DNA of 64,000 nucleotides from Streptococcus catagoni (GTDB lineage Bacteria; Bacillota; Bacilli; Lactobacillales; Streptococcaceae), in the NCBI RefSeq assembly GCF_011421425.1, contig NZ_WPCW01000001.1, positions 682,001 to 746,000 on the forward strand, in the 5' to 3' direction. Positions 11,278 through 20,627 of the stretch are shown piece after piece (position 1 is the stretch's first letter; every line of letters begins with the position of its first letter). A program made the translations under genes and the position numbers. The notes below the pieces were generated by a model. The model was not told the origin of the DNA, did no database searches, and worked only from the letters and a program-made list of their open reading frames with translations.

Positions 11278-12465
11278 TTACTGATTATGTTGACCTTGTC
11301 CCAGAGTTTGACCAGCAGGAGCAGGCTGCTCTGTTGGATTTGCCGACTGAGCAGGGGTTTGAGCAGAGCTTGCTTGATTTTGAACTACTTCTTCTGTATT
11401 GGTTGCAGCTGCATTAGGATTAGCACTTTCTTGCTCAGTTTGATCCTCTTTTTTCTTCTCCTCTTTTTTAACAGGCTGTGCCTCAATTTCTGGGGTGGTT
11501 GAATAGATACCGACTTCCATATCCACAATAGACTTCCCTTCAAGTTGCTTCTTAATCTTTTGATAATAAGGCAACTTTTCTTCAATCTGGGACTGTGGAA
11601 CACGAATGCTATTACCATCATGGAGTTCAATCATTAGCAAATCGCTTGTTGAAGCAGACTTGGTTGAAGAAACCGACTTGATGTTTTTTACTAAGGCATC
11701 TGGTAATTTGGTTAGTGATCTGACCAAATTCTGAACATCTTTTTCATTTTCTAAATTGATAATCAAATATGACTTTGGCAATTCCGCCTTCTTAACGATT
11801 GTTACTCGTCGCCCATTTTCAAGGATGGGCTGGAAGCCATCTTTAACCTGAGCATAGGCTATAATTTGAAATTCCTTAACATCAAATTGAAAACGATTAG
11901 GTAGGCTATAATGAATATTTACCTGCTTTATCCAGGGATTATTTGATTCAATGGCCTTTTCATAACGACTTTTAGAAAATAAAAGAGTGAAGAAATAGTC
12001 TGATTCTTTAATAGTGCTTTGATCAATCAACTGGGCCAAGCTTGTGTGGTCATTACCTTTTGAAGAATAAACCTTACTTTTACTGTAGGGTGTTAAGACA
12101 AAGATTGATAGAGTAAGTACGAGGACACTAACTACTAAGACAGGTAGGGCCTTGATAAAAGCTTTGTGTCTCTTGGTTTTTTCTTTTTTGACCTTAACTA
12201 CTTTTAGAAGCTTTTCCTCCTGAGGACTTTCTTCTTCCTGGGCTGTCTGATCACTATCCTTGTCACTGTCACTATCCTTATCAACTTCATCCTTTTGGGA
12301 CTGCAGTTCACTTCTTTTTTCAATCAGTAATTTTTCTTTTAGTTTTTTTTCTTCTTCCTCTTTGGCTTTTTTCTTTTCCAGAAACTCGATATTACGTTTC
12401 TGCCATTCCGTCAATACTATGGGTTTGTTGTCTTTTTCAGTTTCATTATTCTTATTTTTTGTCAT
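11278..12465 (-). CDS. divIB: Cell division protein DivIB/FtsQ
   Basis: A 395-residue bitopic membrane protein of the divisome that complexes with DivIC and FtsL. It has a long, highly charged Lys/Glu-rich cytoplasmic N-terminus (about 1-105) and one membrane helix (PVLVVSVLVLTLSIFVL, about 108-125). An extracellular POTRA plus beta domain covers about 130-325, and a Gln/Pro/Ala-rich tail follows. It starts directly after the murG stop. The charged N-terminus and low-complexity tail are typical of streptococcal DivIB. Confidence 0.92.
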   Translation of the reverse strand: MTKNKNNETEKDNKPIVLTEWQKRNIEFLEKKKAKEEEEKKLKEKLLIEKRSELQSQKDEVDKDSDSDKDSDQTAQEEESPQEEKLLKVVKVKKEKTKRHKAFIKALPVLVVSVLVLTLSIFVLTPYSKSKVYSSKGNDHTSLAQLIDQSTIKESDYFFTLLFSKSRYEKAIESNNPWIKQVNIHYSLPNRFQFDVKEFQIIAYAQVKDGFQPILENGRRVTIVKKAELPKSYLIINLENEKDVQNLVRSLTKLPDALVKNIKSVSSTKSASTSDLLMIELHDGNSIRVPQSQIEEKLPYYQKIKKQLEGKSIVDMEVGIYSTTPEIEAQPVKKEEKKKEDQTEQESANPNAAATNTEEVVQNQASSAQTPAQSANPTEQPAPAGQTLGQGQHNQ

Positions 12466-13548
12466 TTATCCGCCCTTAATTTCTGAGTCAATATCAGTTC
12501 GTAATAAATCATAAAATAAATCAGGAGTTTTAACTTCTTTTGATTCAGTCATTGCTTTAATAAATGAGGACTTGTTTTCAAATAGGTAGTTGATTTCAGA
12601 TAGCAGTTTCTCATAATTGAAATCAGCTTCTCTGATTTGTCTAGCATAATGATGCTGCTCAAAATAATCAGCATTTTCCAACTGATCTCCACGACTGGCA
12701 TCCTTTCCAAGGGGAACAATCACATGGAGTTTTTTCATTGCCAAGAGTTCAAAAATGGTATTTGAGCCTCCTCTTGTGACAACTAAATCAGCCATATCCA
12801 TAAGAGCTTGGTATTGATCTGTCACGTAATCAACACGGTACAGATTTTTCTCCAAGCAGTTCAGGCTAGAATCACCACTAATATTGATAATATTAAACGT
12901 GTCTCTTAAGGACTGATTGTCACTGACAAAATCATTAAAAACCTTGGCACCAGCTGAACCACCAATAAATAAAATGGTTTTAAATTCAGGATTAAAGTGT
13001 TCCTTGATTTGATTAATTTGTGCAATAGTGTTAGAACTAAGCTGTTTCTCATCAACTTTGGTGACAGCTCCCACATGCTTCATAAGAGCTGGCTGTTCTT
13101 TCTGATTAAAAGTGGTATACATTGTAGTCGCAAACTTTGAAGCAATCTTATTGGCAAGTCCCATGCTTAAATCAGACTCATGGACAAAAACAGGAAGGCC
13201 AAGTAGTTTAGCAGCTATTACCGGTGGAACTGAAACAAAACCGCCCTTTGAAAATAAGACCTTTGGACGAATTTTAAGAATCAGAACCAAAGATTGCAAG
13301 AGCCCTATTCCAACCTTAAAAATGTCTATAAGATTTTGCCAGGAAAAATAGCGTCTTAATTTACCTGTTTGAATACTGTGAAAAGAGACATCTAACTGTG
13401 ATTTTTGGATTTCCTGAAATTCGATGCCCTTTTTATCACCTACATAATGCACTTCCCAACCGTCTTTTATAAAGAGCGGTATTAAAATCAGATTTAAAGT
13501 TATATGACCAACAGTCCCACCACCTGTAAAAAGAATTCGCTTAGTCAT
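12466..13548 (-). CDS. murG: UDP-GlcNAc transferase MurG
   Basis: GT28 glycosyltransferase of 360 residues. It transfers GlcNAc from UDP-GlcNAc to lipid I at the inner membrane face, making lipid II. The N-terminal loop [10 protein letters not shown] and the C-terminal nucleotide-sugar site ([14 protein letters not shown]) are present. The ATG at 13548 is preferred over the in-frame TTG at 13551 because GGAG is six bases before it. It overlaps the murD stop (ATGACTAA). Confidence 0.96.
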   Translation of the reverse strand: MTKRILFTGGGTVGHITLNLILIPLFIKDGWEVHYVGDKKGIEFQEIQKSQLDVSFHSIQTGKLRRYFSWQNLIDIFKVGIGLLQSLVLILKIRPKVLFSKGGFVSVPPVIAAKLLGLPVFVHESDLSMGLANKIASKFATTMYTTFNQKEQPALMKHVGAVTKVDEKQLSSNTIAQINQIKEHFNPEFKTILFIGGSAGAKVFNDFVSDNQSLRDTFNIINISGDSSLNCLEKNLYRVDYVTDQYQALMDMADLVVTRGGSNTIFELLAMKKLHVIVPLGKDASRGDQLENADYFEQHHYARQIREADFNYEKLLSEINYLFENKSSFIKAMTESKEVKTPDLFYDLLRTDIDSEIKGG

Positions 13549-14905
13549 CAAGTTCTCCTTTTAAGTCTTGGAACGTCCTTAAAAATTCATCGCCACGTAC
13601 TTCAAAGCTCTTGTACATGTCCCAGCTGGCATTTGCTGGACTCAATAAAATAGTATCTCCAGCTTCTGCGATAGAGTAAGCAATCCTTGTAGCCTCTGCA
13701 ATATCATTAGCAGAAAGAAAAGAGACGTCAGCCTTCTTAGCTGCTCTTTTCATGCGTTCTGCGGATTGTCCCAAAATAACCATTTTTTTCAAGCCAATAA
13801 GATCTGGAACCAGTTCATCAAATTCATTGCCCCTATCTAAACCACCAGCTATAAGAATCACCTTATTCTTTTCAAATCCTGATAGAGCCTTTTGACAGGC
13901 CAGAATGTTAGTTGATTTACTGTCATTAAAAAATGTAATGCCATTAATTTTTCCAGCATTTTGCAAGCGATGTTTAACACCACCAAAGGCACTGAGGCTC
14001 TCTGCAATCAGACTATCTTCCACACCAGAAAGTTTAGCCACGATAATAGTAGCCAGTGCGTTTTCAATATTGTGGCTACCAGGAATACCGATCTGCTTTG
14101 CTTCCATGATATAGTGACCATTAAAATAGAGTTTGCCTTCTGATAGATAGGCACCATCTACTTCTTTTTCTCTTGAAAAATAAAGGACACGCGCCTTTGT
14201 CTTTAGAGCCAGTTCTGATGAAATTTCCTGATCAGCATTTAAAATTAAAAAATCAGCTTCTGTCATCTGCTTTTGGATATTCCATTTGGCCTGAACATAA
14301 GCTTCAAAGCTACCATGGTAATCAAGGTGGGTCGGCATTAGATTTGTAATAAGGGCAATATGTGGTTGGAATTCTCTGACACCCATCAATTGAAAGGATG
14401 ATAACTCCATAACCAATTTATCATTCGCCTTTGCTTTCATCACCACATCAGAGGCTGGAAAGCCAATATTACCAGAAAGAAGGGCAGACTGACCCGCATG
14501 ATTTAAGACATCAGCAATCATTGTAGTGGTTGTTGTCTTTCCATTTGAACCAGTAATGGCAATAATTGGAGCCTCTGAAACCAAGTAAGCCAGCTCTACT
14601 TCTGTTAAAATAGGCAATTTCTTTTCAATAGCTTTTTTAACCATTGGGTTACTATAGGGGATACCTGGGTTTTTAATAAGATATTGAAAGTCTTCATCTA
14701 ATAATTCTAGAGGATGGCTGCCACAGATAACTTTGATGCCTTCTTCAAGTAAAGCTTGGGCAGCAGGGTTCTCCTCAAAGGTTTTACCGTCATTGACCGT
14801 CACAATAGCTCCAAGTCTCGCTAATAATTTCGCTGCCGCTTCACCTGATTTTGCTAAACCAAGGATTAAAACTTTTTTGTTTTTAAATGTCGCAATTTCT
14901 TTCAT
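13541..14905 (-). CDS. murD: UDP-N-acetylmuramoylalanine-D-glutamate ligase
   Basis: Mur ligase of 454 residues that adds D-Glu to UDP-MurNAc-L-Ala in the cytosol using ATP. The P-loop is [12 protein letters not shown], with the N-terminal Rossmann motif [10 protein letters not shown] and C-terminal substrate residues ([16 protein letters not shown]). The start is placed at ATG 14905 (MKEIATF); an in-frame GTG at 14914 has no better ribosome site. First gene of the murD-murG-divIB unit, with a clear promoter 33 bp upstream. Confidence 0.96.
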   Translation of the reverse strand: MKEIATFKNKKVLILGLAKSGEAAAKLLARLGAIVTVNDGKTFEENPAAQALLEEGIKVICGSHPLELLDEDFQYLIKNPGIPYSNPMVKKAIEKKLPILTEVELAYLVSEAPIIAITGSNGKTTTTTMIADVLNHAGQSALLSGNIGFPASDVVMKAKANDKLVMELSSFQLMGVREFQPHIALITNLMPTHLDYHGSFEAYVQAKWNIQKQMTEADFLILNADQEISSELALKTKARVLYFSREKEVDGAYLSEGKLYFNGHYIMEAKQIGIPGSHNIENALATIIVAKLSGVEDSLIAESLSAFGGVKHRLQNAGKINGITFFNDSKSTNILACQKALSGFEKNKVILIAGGLDRGNEFDELVPDLIGLKKMVILGQSAERMKRAAKKADVSFLSANDIAEATRIAYSIAEAGDTILLSPANASWDMYKSFEVRGDEFLRTFQDLKGELDD

Positions 14906-14937
14906 AAAGACCACTCTATCTATTCTAATTCCCTACT

Positions 14938-14966
14938 ATTTTACCCTTAATTGCCTGCTTTTTCAA
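14938..14966 (-). promoter_or_regulatory. murD promoter
   Basis: Minus strand TTGAAA (14961-14966), a 17-bp spacer and TAAAAT (14938-14943) form a sigma-70 promoter 33 bp upstream of the murD ATG. Confidence 0.7.
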
Positions 14967-15038
14967 GATTTTATACATTTTGATGGCTTTTTGCTTACTG
15001 TCTTTTATTTCTTCTTTTGAAAAATAAACCTAAGAAAT

Positions 15039-15064
15039 AAGCCTGGTTCCCCTGAACCAAGCTT
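15039..15064 (-). terminator. Terminator after the DUF3165 gene
   Basis: Hairpin AAGCcTGGTTC-ccct-GAACCAaGCTT with a T-rich exit (TTATTTCTTA) on the minus strand. Confidence 0.65.
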
Positions 15065-15076
15065 ATCATTAAACTA

Positions 15077-15316
15077 TTATTTTTTAGGCATCCTGATAAT
15101 ATCTTTTAAGGCAAAATAAGCTAAAGAAATCATTGCAAGCCCAAGGAAAAATTCAGGTGGTGTGTTCATAATTCTGACAATACTCATTCCAGCCAGAACC
15201 ATCAAAAGTGCCACCAGGGCCACCAACCCAATCATGCTAAGGGTGTTTTTAACGCTTGCCGGTGCCATAAAAAGATAATATGAAATAATAAGTATAGCAA
15301 CAATTAAATAAAACAA
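15077..15316 (-). CDS. DUF3165 family small membrane protein
   Basis: A 79-residue protein with three hydrophobic segments (about 2-18, 25-45 and 54-70), ending in a basic tail (MPKK). It matches the streptococcal DUF3165 family usually found beside typA. No function is known. It is separated from typA by a terminator hairpin and closed by its own terminator. AAAGGATG precedes the start. Confidence 0.7.
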   Translation of the reverse strand: MFYLIVAILIISYYLFMAPASVKNTLSMIGLVALVALLMVLAGMSIVRIMNTPPEFFLGLAMISLAYFALKDIIRMPKK

Positions 15317-15357
15317 TACTATTCATCCTTTCTGGAAAGCACCTTTTTTCTCAACGC

Positions 15358-15400
15358 AAAAGGACTTTTAAAAAGGAATAACTTCTTAAAAATCCTTTTT
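15358..15400 (-). terminator. Terminator after typA
   Basis: An imperfect long hairpin pairs AAAAGGAcTTTTAA with TTAAAAATCCTTTTT and has A/T runs on both sides, between typA and the DUF3165 gene. Confidence 0.6.
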
Positions 15401-15423
15401 GATTAAGAAAGCTTTTTTACACT

Positions 15424-17265
15424 TTATTCAGCTGATTTTTTCTTCTTATTAGCTTTATCACGAGCAGCCTTGTTCAAGATTTGTTTACGTAGACGGATAG
15501 ATTCAGGTGTTACTTCCATGTACTCATCATCTGCTAAGAATTCTAAAGACTCTTCAAGTGTTAAAATACGTGGTGTTTTGATAACAGAAGTTTGGTCTTT
15601 GTTTGCTGAACGAACGTTGGTCATTTGTTTTGCAGTAGTGATGTTAACACCAAGGTCATTATCACGGGCATTTTCACCGACGATCATACCTTCATAAACC
15701 TCAGTACCTGGGTTTACAAAGATTGTTCCACGCTCTTCAATACGCATGATTGAGTATGTTGTAGCTTTACCTTGATCGATTGACACAAGAGCACCACGGT
15801 GACGTCCGCCGATTTCTCCACCAACAAGTGGTAGATATTGGTCGAAGGTATGGTTCATGATACCATATCCACGAGTCATTGAAAGGAATTCAGTGGAATA
15901 TCCAATAAGTCCACGTGCAGGAATCAAGAAGATCAGGCGAGTTTGGCCATTACCAACCATTTGCATGTCTAACATGTCACCTTTACGTTCTGAAAGGGAT
16001 TGGATGATAGCACCTTGGTATTCTTCAGGTGTATCAATTTGAACACGTTCAAATGGTTCACATTTGACACCATCAATTTCTTTAACGATAACCTCTGGAC
16101 GTGACACTTGTAATTCATAACCTTCACGACGCATTGTTTCAATAAGGATGGACAAGTGCAACTCTCCACGACCTGAAACTGTCCATTTGTCTGGTGAATC
16201 AGTTGGGTCAACACGAAGTGAAACATCTGTTTGCAGCTCAGCTAAAAGACGTTCTTCAATCTTACGAGAAGTTACCCATTTACCTTCGCGACCTGCAAAT
16301 GGTGAATTATTAACCAAGAAAGTCATTTGAAGGGTTGGCTCATCAATACGAAGAATTGGTAGTGGTTCAATAGCATCTGTCGGAGTGATTGTTTCTCCAA
16401 CAAAGATATCTTCCATACCAGAAACAGCAATTAAATCACCTGCTTTTGCTTCTTGGATTTCTCTTCTTTCAAGTCCAAAGAAACCAAATAATTTAGTGAC
16501 ACGGAAGTTTTTGGTTGTTCCATCTAGTTTTGAAAGGGTAACACTGTCCCCAACTTTAACTGTTCCACGAAAGACACGACCAATACCAATACGACCAACG
16601 AAGTCATTATAGTCTAGTAGTGACACTTGAAATTGCAAAGGTTCTTCTGAATTATCAACTGGAGCTGGGATATGGTCAACGATGGTATCAAAAATAGGCA
16701 CCATTGTGTGTTCTTGGTCAGCTGGATCGTCTGATAAAGAAGAGGTTCCGTTGATAGCTGATGCATAGACAACTGGGAAATCTAATTGTTCATCGTCAGC
16801 TCCTAGTTCAATAAAGAGTTCTAAAACTTCATCAACGACTTCTGCTGGGCGTGCCGATGGTTTATCAATTTTATTAACAACAACAATAGGAATAAGATTT
16901 TGTTCCAAAGCCTTTTTCAAAACAAAACGTGTTTGAGGCATGGTTCCTTCGTAGGCATCAACGACTAGCACAACACCATCAACCATTTTCATGATACGTT
17001 CAACTTCACCACCGAAGTCCACATGTCCAGGAGTGTCCATGATATTGATACGCGTATCATTGTATGCAACTGCCGTATTTTTAGCAAGGATAGTGATACC
17101 ACGTTCTTTTTCAATATCGTTTGAATCCATCGCTCGTTCTTGAAGTTCTTTACGTTCATCAAGTGTATGTGATTGTTTTAAAAGTTCATCAACAAGTGTT
17201 GTTTTTCCGTGGTCAACGTGAGCGATGATGGCAACGTTACGGATATCTTTTCTAAATTGTGTCAT
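15424..17265 (-). CDS. typA: Translational GTPase TypA/BipA
   Basis: A 613-residue ribosome-associated GTPase related to EF-G and LepA that aids 50S assembly and stress growth. G1 is [12 protein letters not shown], switch II contains [10 protein letters not shown], and G4 is NKID. EF-Tu-like domain II, domain III, an EF-G-like domain V and the BipA-specific C-terminal domain follow, ending in a lysine-rich tail. GAGG lies before the ATG. It has its own promoter at 17303-17331. Confidence 0.96.
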   Translation of the reverse strand: MTQFRKDIRNVAIIAHVDHGKTTLVDELLKQSHTLDERKELQERAMDSNDIEKERGITILAKNTAVAYNDTRINIMDTPGHVDFGGEVERIMKMVDGVVLVVDAYEGTMPQTRFVLKKALEQNLIPIVVVNKIDKPSARPAEVVDEVLELFIELGADDEQLDFPVVYASAINGTSSLSDDPADQEHTMVPIFDTIVDHIPAPVDNSEEPLQFQVSLLDYNDFVGRIGIGRVFRGTVKVGDSVTLSKLDGTTKNFRVTKLFGFFGLERREIQEAKAGDLIAVSGMEDIFVGETITPTDAIEPLPILRIDEPTLQMTFLVNNSPFAGREGKWVTSRKIEERLLAELQTDVSLRVDPTDSPDKWTVSGRGELHLSILIETMRREGYELQVSRPEVIVKEIDGVKCEPFERVQIDTPEEYQGAIIQSLSERKGDMLDMQMVGNGQTRLIFLIPARGLIGYSTEFLSMTRGYGIMNHTFDQYLPLVGGEIGGRHRGALVSIDQGKATTYSIMRIEERGTIFVNPGTEVYEGMIVGENARDNDLGVNITTAKQMTNVRSANKDQTSVIKTPRILTLEESLEFLADDEYMEVTPESIRLRKQILNKAARDKANKKKKSAE

Positions 17266-17302
17266 TATTTCCTCTTGTAAGCTAATTATTTTTAACTAAA
17301 CA

Positions 17303-17331
17303 AGTATAACAAACCACATTCGAAATGTCAC
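17303..17331 (-). promoter_or_regulatory. typA promoter
   Basis: Minus strand GTGACA (17326-17331), a 17-bp spacer and TATACT (17303-17308), 38 bp before the typA ATG. Confidence 0.65.
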
Positions 17332-17408
17332 GCATTTTTAGGAGACATCCCAAAATAAACGTTTTCAGAAACTGATCTTTAGCCCCTGACATACTTGCCT
17401 AAAGAAAA

Positions 17409-17438
17409 AAGAAACCAGCTTTTAACAAGTGATTTCTT
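17409..17438 (-). terminator. Terminator after the rhodanese-like gene
   Basis: Stem AAGAAACCA paired with TGATTTCTT (one G-U), loop of 12 nt, followed on the minus strand by TTTTCTTT. Confidence 0.6.
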
Positions 17439-17453
17439 TTGGTTTTTTAGCTA

Positions 17454-17834
17454 CTATTTTGTTTTACCATCCCAAAAATCAAAGCCATCTCTCAAAAGAT
17501 AAATGTCATTAAAACCAGCTTTTTTTAATTTTTTGACAGCACCGGGAGCAAAGCGTGTTTTTCCATTTTCATAAAGAAGAATTGCTTTATCCCTACGTAG
17601 AGAACTCATAGATGCTTCAAACTGCTGGTAGGGAAAATTTCTAGCCCCGAGAATATGTTTTTGGTGAAAGGCTGCTGGTTCTCTTAGATCAATAATCTGA
17701 CTCTGAGGCATCATTTCTTTAAAGGTCTGATTATCAATTTGCTTTGCCATTTTCTTAAATGACAGGTATTTCCAAATATAATAAAGGATAAAAGCAATCA
17801 GTAAAATCCAACCAAGGATTGTTAAAGGTGACAT
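17454..17834 (-). CDS. Membrane-anchored rhodanese-like protein, catalytic Cys absent
   Basis: A 126-residue protein with an N-terminal membrane helix (ILGWILLIAFILYYIW) and one rhodanese fold (IDLREPAAFHQKHILGARNF, then DIYLLRDGFDFW). The usual active-site loop C-x4-R reads YENGKTR here: there is no cysteine, so sulfurtransferase chemistry is unlikely. It is 1 bp downstream of glk, in the yqgQ-glk unit, an arrangement seen in other streptococci. Its role may be structural or regulatory, but none is known. Confidence 0.8.
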   Translation of the reverse strand: MSPLTILGWILLIAFILYYIWKYLSFKKMAKQIDNQTFKEMMPQSQIIDLREPAAFHQKHILGARNFPYQQFEASMSSLRRDKAILLYENGKTRFAPGAVKKLKKAGFNDIYLLRDGFDFWDGKTK

Positions 17835-17835
17835 A

Positions 17836-18816
17836 TTATTCTCCTACTCCATTAATAAATTGTCTTGCCAAGCTAGCTGCACCTATTATGCCGGCATCAT
17901 TTCCCAGTTGAGCGATTTTTATTTTTGTTGAATTTCGAACCTGAGGAAAGGTGAAGGTCATAAAGTATTTTTCAACACGTGAACGTAAGAATTCACCAGC
18001 TGCTGAAACCCCACCACCAATAACAAGGGAGTCTGGATTGAGAATGTTTGAAATATTAGCAGCAGCTAGACCTAAATAGAAGGAAACTTTCTCAACCACT
18101 GAATCTGCAAAGCTATCACCACTTTCTGCGGCTAAGAATATGTCCTTACTGCTTACGCTATCACCGTTATCAATGGCTGCTTTAATCTTAGAAACACCTT
18201 CATAGCTTTCTGCTAGAAGACGAGCTACTTTGACAACTCCTGTTGCTGAAGCCACTGTTTCTAGACAGCCCTGACTTCCACAGGTGCAAAGAAAGCCATT
18301 TTTAGGTTCAACAATCATGTGACCAATTTCGCCACCAGCACCTGCAACACCATGAATCAAGTTCCCGTCAGCGATGATACCACCACCAACTCCTGTTCCA
18401 AGTGTCATGAAAACAACATCTGGATTATTGTTCCCTGCACCAATCCAACCTTCGCCAAGCGCAGCCACATTGGCATCATTATCAATAGCAACTGGAATTC
18501 CAATTTCTTTTTCAATTAAAGAGCCGACTTCCTGGGTTCCTTTCCAGTTTAAATTAAAGGCTCCGGTAACCGTATTTGTGATGCGATTGACAGCTCCAGG
18601 AGAGCCCATACCGATCCCAACAAAATCCCTTTTCTCTAGACCGTAAAGTTGCAGACGATGTTTGATGGAAGCAATAATATCAGGTACGATGTGCTTACCC
18701 TCATCCAAGATGTTGGTATCTATAGCCCACTTTTCCTGTATTTCCCCTTCTAAAGTTAAGATGGCAAATTTAACAGTTGTACCACCCAGATCAATCCCCA
18801 ATAATTTTTGAGTCAT
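17836..18816 (-). CDS. glk: ROK family glucokinase
   Basis: A 326-residue ROK kinase that phosphorylates cytosolic glucose with ATP. It has the N-terminal phosphate loop LGIDLGGTTVKFAIL, the catalytic DNDAN segment, the ROK zinc motif CTCGSQGCLE near residue 178, and a conserved glycine-rich loop (GTGVGGGI). It overlaps yqgQ by 26 bp and is followed after 1 bp by the rhodanese-like gene. Confidence 0.95.
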   Translation of the reverse strand: MTQKLLGIDLGGTTVKFAILTLEGEIQEKWAIDTNILDEGKHIVPDIIASIKHRLQLYGLEKRDFVGIGMGSPGAVNRITNTVTGAFNLNWKGTQEVGSLIEKEIGIPVAIDNDANVAALGEGWIGAGNNNPDVVFMTLGTGVGGGIIADGNLIHGVAGAGGEIGHMIVEPKNGFLCTCGSQGCLETVASATGVVKVARLLAESYEGVSKIKAAIDNGDSVSSKDIFLAAESGDSFADSVVEKVSFYLGLAAANISNILNPDSLVIGGGVSAAGEFLRSRVEKYFMTFTFPQVRNSTKIKIAQLGNDAGIIGAASLARQFINGVGE

Positions 18817-19024
18817 CCCTATGTCCTTCTTTTTCCAATTCTAGTCTATGTTCACGCCGTAAAATCAATTCTGCTTTCATATAATCAGTCTTTTCGATCA
18901 AACCATTATCATAGAGTTTTTCCAGTTCAATCTTCATTACCTCAATATCATAGAGGCGTTTGCCGATATAGATATAAATTCCAAAATTTTTTAACAACTG
19001 TTGCACATCATATAAGCTTTTCAT
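18791..19024 (-). CDS. yqgQ: YqgQ family protein
   Basis: A 77-residue protein matching the YqgQ (DUF910) family: two or three short helices with the conserved pattern YDVQQLLKNFGIYIYIGKR and a charged C-terminus. It is encoded directly before glk and overlaps it by 26 bp, so translation is coupled. No function is established; family members are small, probably nucleic-acid-binding proteins. Confidence 0.82.
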   Translation of the reverse strand: MKSLYDVQQLLKNFGIYIYIGKRLYDIEVMKIELEKLYDNGLIEKTDYMKAELILRREHRLELEKEGHRDDSKIIGD

Positions 19025-19098
19025 ACTTCCTGTATTTTAGCAAAAAAGCGACCTGATTTCAAGATAATTGTGCAATCGCTTTCTGAAAAAATAAAACT

Positions 19099-19128
19099 AA
19101 AAAAGCCTGGACGAAACCAGACTTTTTG
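19099..19128 (-). terminator. Terminator after dpr
   Basis: Hairpin AAAAAGcCTGG-acgaaa-CCAGaCTTTTT just past the dpr stop, with A/T runs on both sides. Confidence 0.75.
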
Positions 19129-19129
19129 C

Positions 19130-19660
19130 CTATTCAACTTCAGAAGCTGTGCCTAATTCGGCATTAATCATCCATATGGTTTTTTCAGTCTCTGTTTTGG
19201 CTGAAGTAAAGATGTCATTAGTTGGGTCATCTCCTTCTTCGGCAGTAACATCCAAGCCAACTTGGTAGAGCTGATCTAAGTAAGTATAAATCTCTTCCAA
19301 GCGTTTCAAATGTTCTTTCATTTTTTTATCAAAGGAACCAGGCTTTTCTTCCAAGTTAGAATGTTGATCAAATTCCTTTAAGGTAGAATAAGGAGCACCT
19401 CCAATTGTTATCAGTCTTTCACTCATAACATCTAAATCAGCATTCAAGCCGTCCATTAATTCATCCATTTTTGGATGAAGTGTAAAGAAACCAGGACCTC
19501 TCATATACCAATGTATTTGATGAACAATTGAAGCAGCTTTTGAGAGATCTGCAACAACTTGATTTAAGACAGCCTTTGTCTTTTTATATTTTGATTTATC
19601 AGATGTAGAAAGGGTATTTAAAATAGACTTCTGCAATTTAGTGATATCATCTTTAGCCAT
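19130..19660 (-). CDS. dpr: Dps-like peroxide resistance protein Dpr
   Basis: A 176-residue ferritin-like protein of the Dps family. Twelve subunits form a shell that oxidises and stores iron, protecting catalase-negative streptococci from H2O2. The inter-subunit ferroxidase residues are visible in [20 protein letters not shown] and in [14 protein letters not shown]. Length and motifs match Dpr. It has a near-consensus promoter. A PerR operator would be expected but I see no clear match. Confidence 0.93.
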   Translation of the reverse strand: MAKDDITKLQKSILNTLSTSDKSKYKKTKAVLNQVVADLSKAASIVHQIHWYMRGPGFFTLHPKMDELMDGLNADLDVMSERLITIGGAPYSTLKEFDQHSNLEEKPGSFDKKMKEHLKRLEEIYTYLDQLYQVGLDVTAEEGDDPTNDIFTSAKTETEKTIWMINAELGTASEVE

Positions 19661-19747
19661 AATGTTTTACTCCTTTTCTCTAAAAATGGTTAAAACGTTA
19701 GAGGAATAAGGCTTTAAGCCTAAAACCACTTTCCTCTTACTAAACAA

Positions 19748-19776
19748 ATTGTATCTCTATTAAAAAAAGTTTTCAA
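19748..19776 (-). promoter_or_regulatory. dpr promoter
   Basis: Minus strand TTGAAA (19771-19776), 17-bp spacer, TACAAT (19748-19753); the dpr ATG is 87 bp downstream, leaving a long 5' leader. Confidence 0.7.
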
Positions 19777-19806
19777 TTATTTACTATGTTTTTCGAATAA
19801 AAAGAT

Positions 19807-20466
19807 ATGACTACTTTACTTATTTTTTTCCTAGGTGCTTCTCTTGGGTCTTTTATTGGCTTGGTTTGGAATAGATTCCCAGAAAAATCCATTGTTTTGC
19901 CAGCAAGTCATTGTGATCACTGTCTCAGACCCTTACGAATCCGAGATTTGATTCCCCTATTATCTCAGCTGGCAAATGCTTTTCGTTGTCCTTTTTGTCG
20001 GCAGAAAATTAGCCTTATCTATTTTGGGATTGAGCTTATTTGTGCTTGTATCACCTTATTAGCCTATCATCATTATTTAACTGGAACACAGCTTTTCCTA
20101 CTGATGTTTTCACTCCTACTTAGTCTTTATGATTTAGACAGTCAATCATATCCTATCTTTTTGTGGTTTCTACTCAGTCTTCCCATGCTCTTTTTTTATC
20201 CCATTCACCTATCTACTCTTATCTTAGTCCTCTGTTCAGTTCTTTGTCATTGCTATCCATTGGGTATTGGTAGTGGGGACTTTTTATATTTTGCCACCTT
20301 ATCCCTTGTTCTAAAAACAGAACAACTCCTATGGCTGATGCAAGTCAGCAGCCTCTTGGGAATACTATTTTGCCTGCTTTTTAAATGCAGAAAAATTCCC
20401 TTTTTGCCCTTTCTTAGCCTGACTTTTTTGGGACTTAGCCTCTATGAAAAACTAGCTGGCTTTTAG
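19807..20466 (+). CDS. comC: A24 family prepilin peptidase (ComC/PilD type)
   Basis: A 219-residue polytopic membrane aspartyl protease that cleaves the leaders of type IV prepilin-like proteins, here probably the competence pseudopilins. It has the N-terminal cytoplasmic zinc site with two CxxC pairs (CDHC, CPFC), the first catalytic Asp in LYDLDSQ and the second in GSGDFLYF. Seven or eight hydrophobic segments follow the zinc domain. It is the only plus-strand gene in this stretch. It ends about 100 bp before the terminator shared with the ABC exporter. Confidence 0.9.
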   Translation: MTTLLIFFLGASLGSFIGLVWNRFPEKSIVLPASHCDHCLRPLRIRDLIPLLSQLANAFRCPFCRQKISLIYFGIELICACITLLAYHHYLTGTQLFLLMFSLLLSLYDLDSQSYPIFLWFLLSLPMLFFYPIHLSTLILVLCSVLCHCYPLGIGSGDFLYFATLSLVLKTEQLLWLMQVSSLLGILFCLLFKCRKIPFLPFLSLTFLGLSLYEKLAGF

Positions 20467-20554
20467 AGCTTTCTGTCAAAAAAAGATCAAGCTGACCACG
20501 GTAAAAATTGAATACGACCATTAGATACTAGCCTAGAGACTTTTCTTCCTTTAA

Positions 20555-20597
20555 AAATAAAAAAAGACTTGGTTCTCTATAAAACAGAGCCAAATCT
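20555..20597 (-). terminator. Terminator after the ABC exporter operon
   Basis: Minus strand AGATTTGGCTCT pairs with AGAACCAAGTCT (G-U pairs allowed), followed by TTTTTTTATTTTT. Confidence 0.75.
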
Positions 20598-20627
20598 ATA
20601 AGAAACTTGCCTAAGAGTAAAAAGCTA

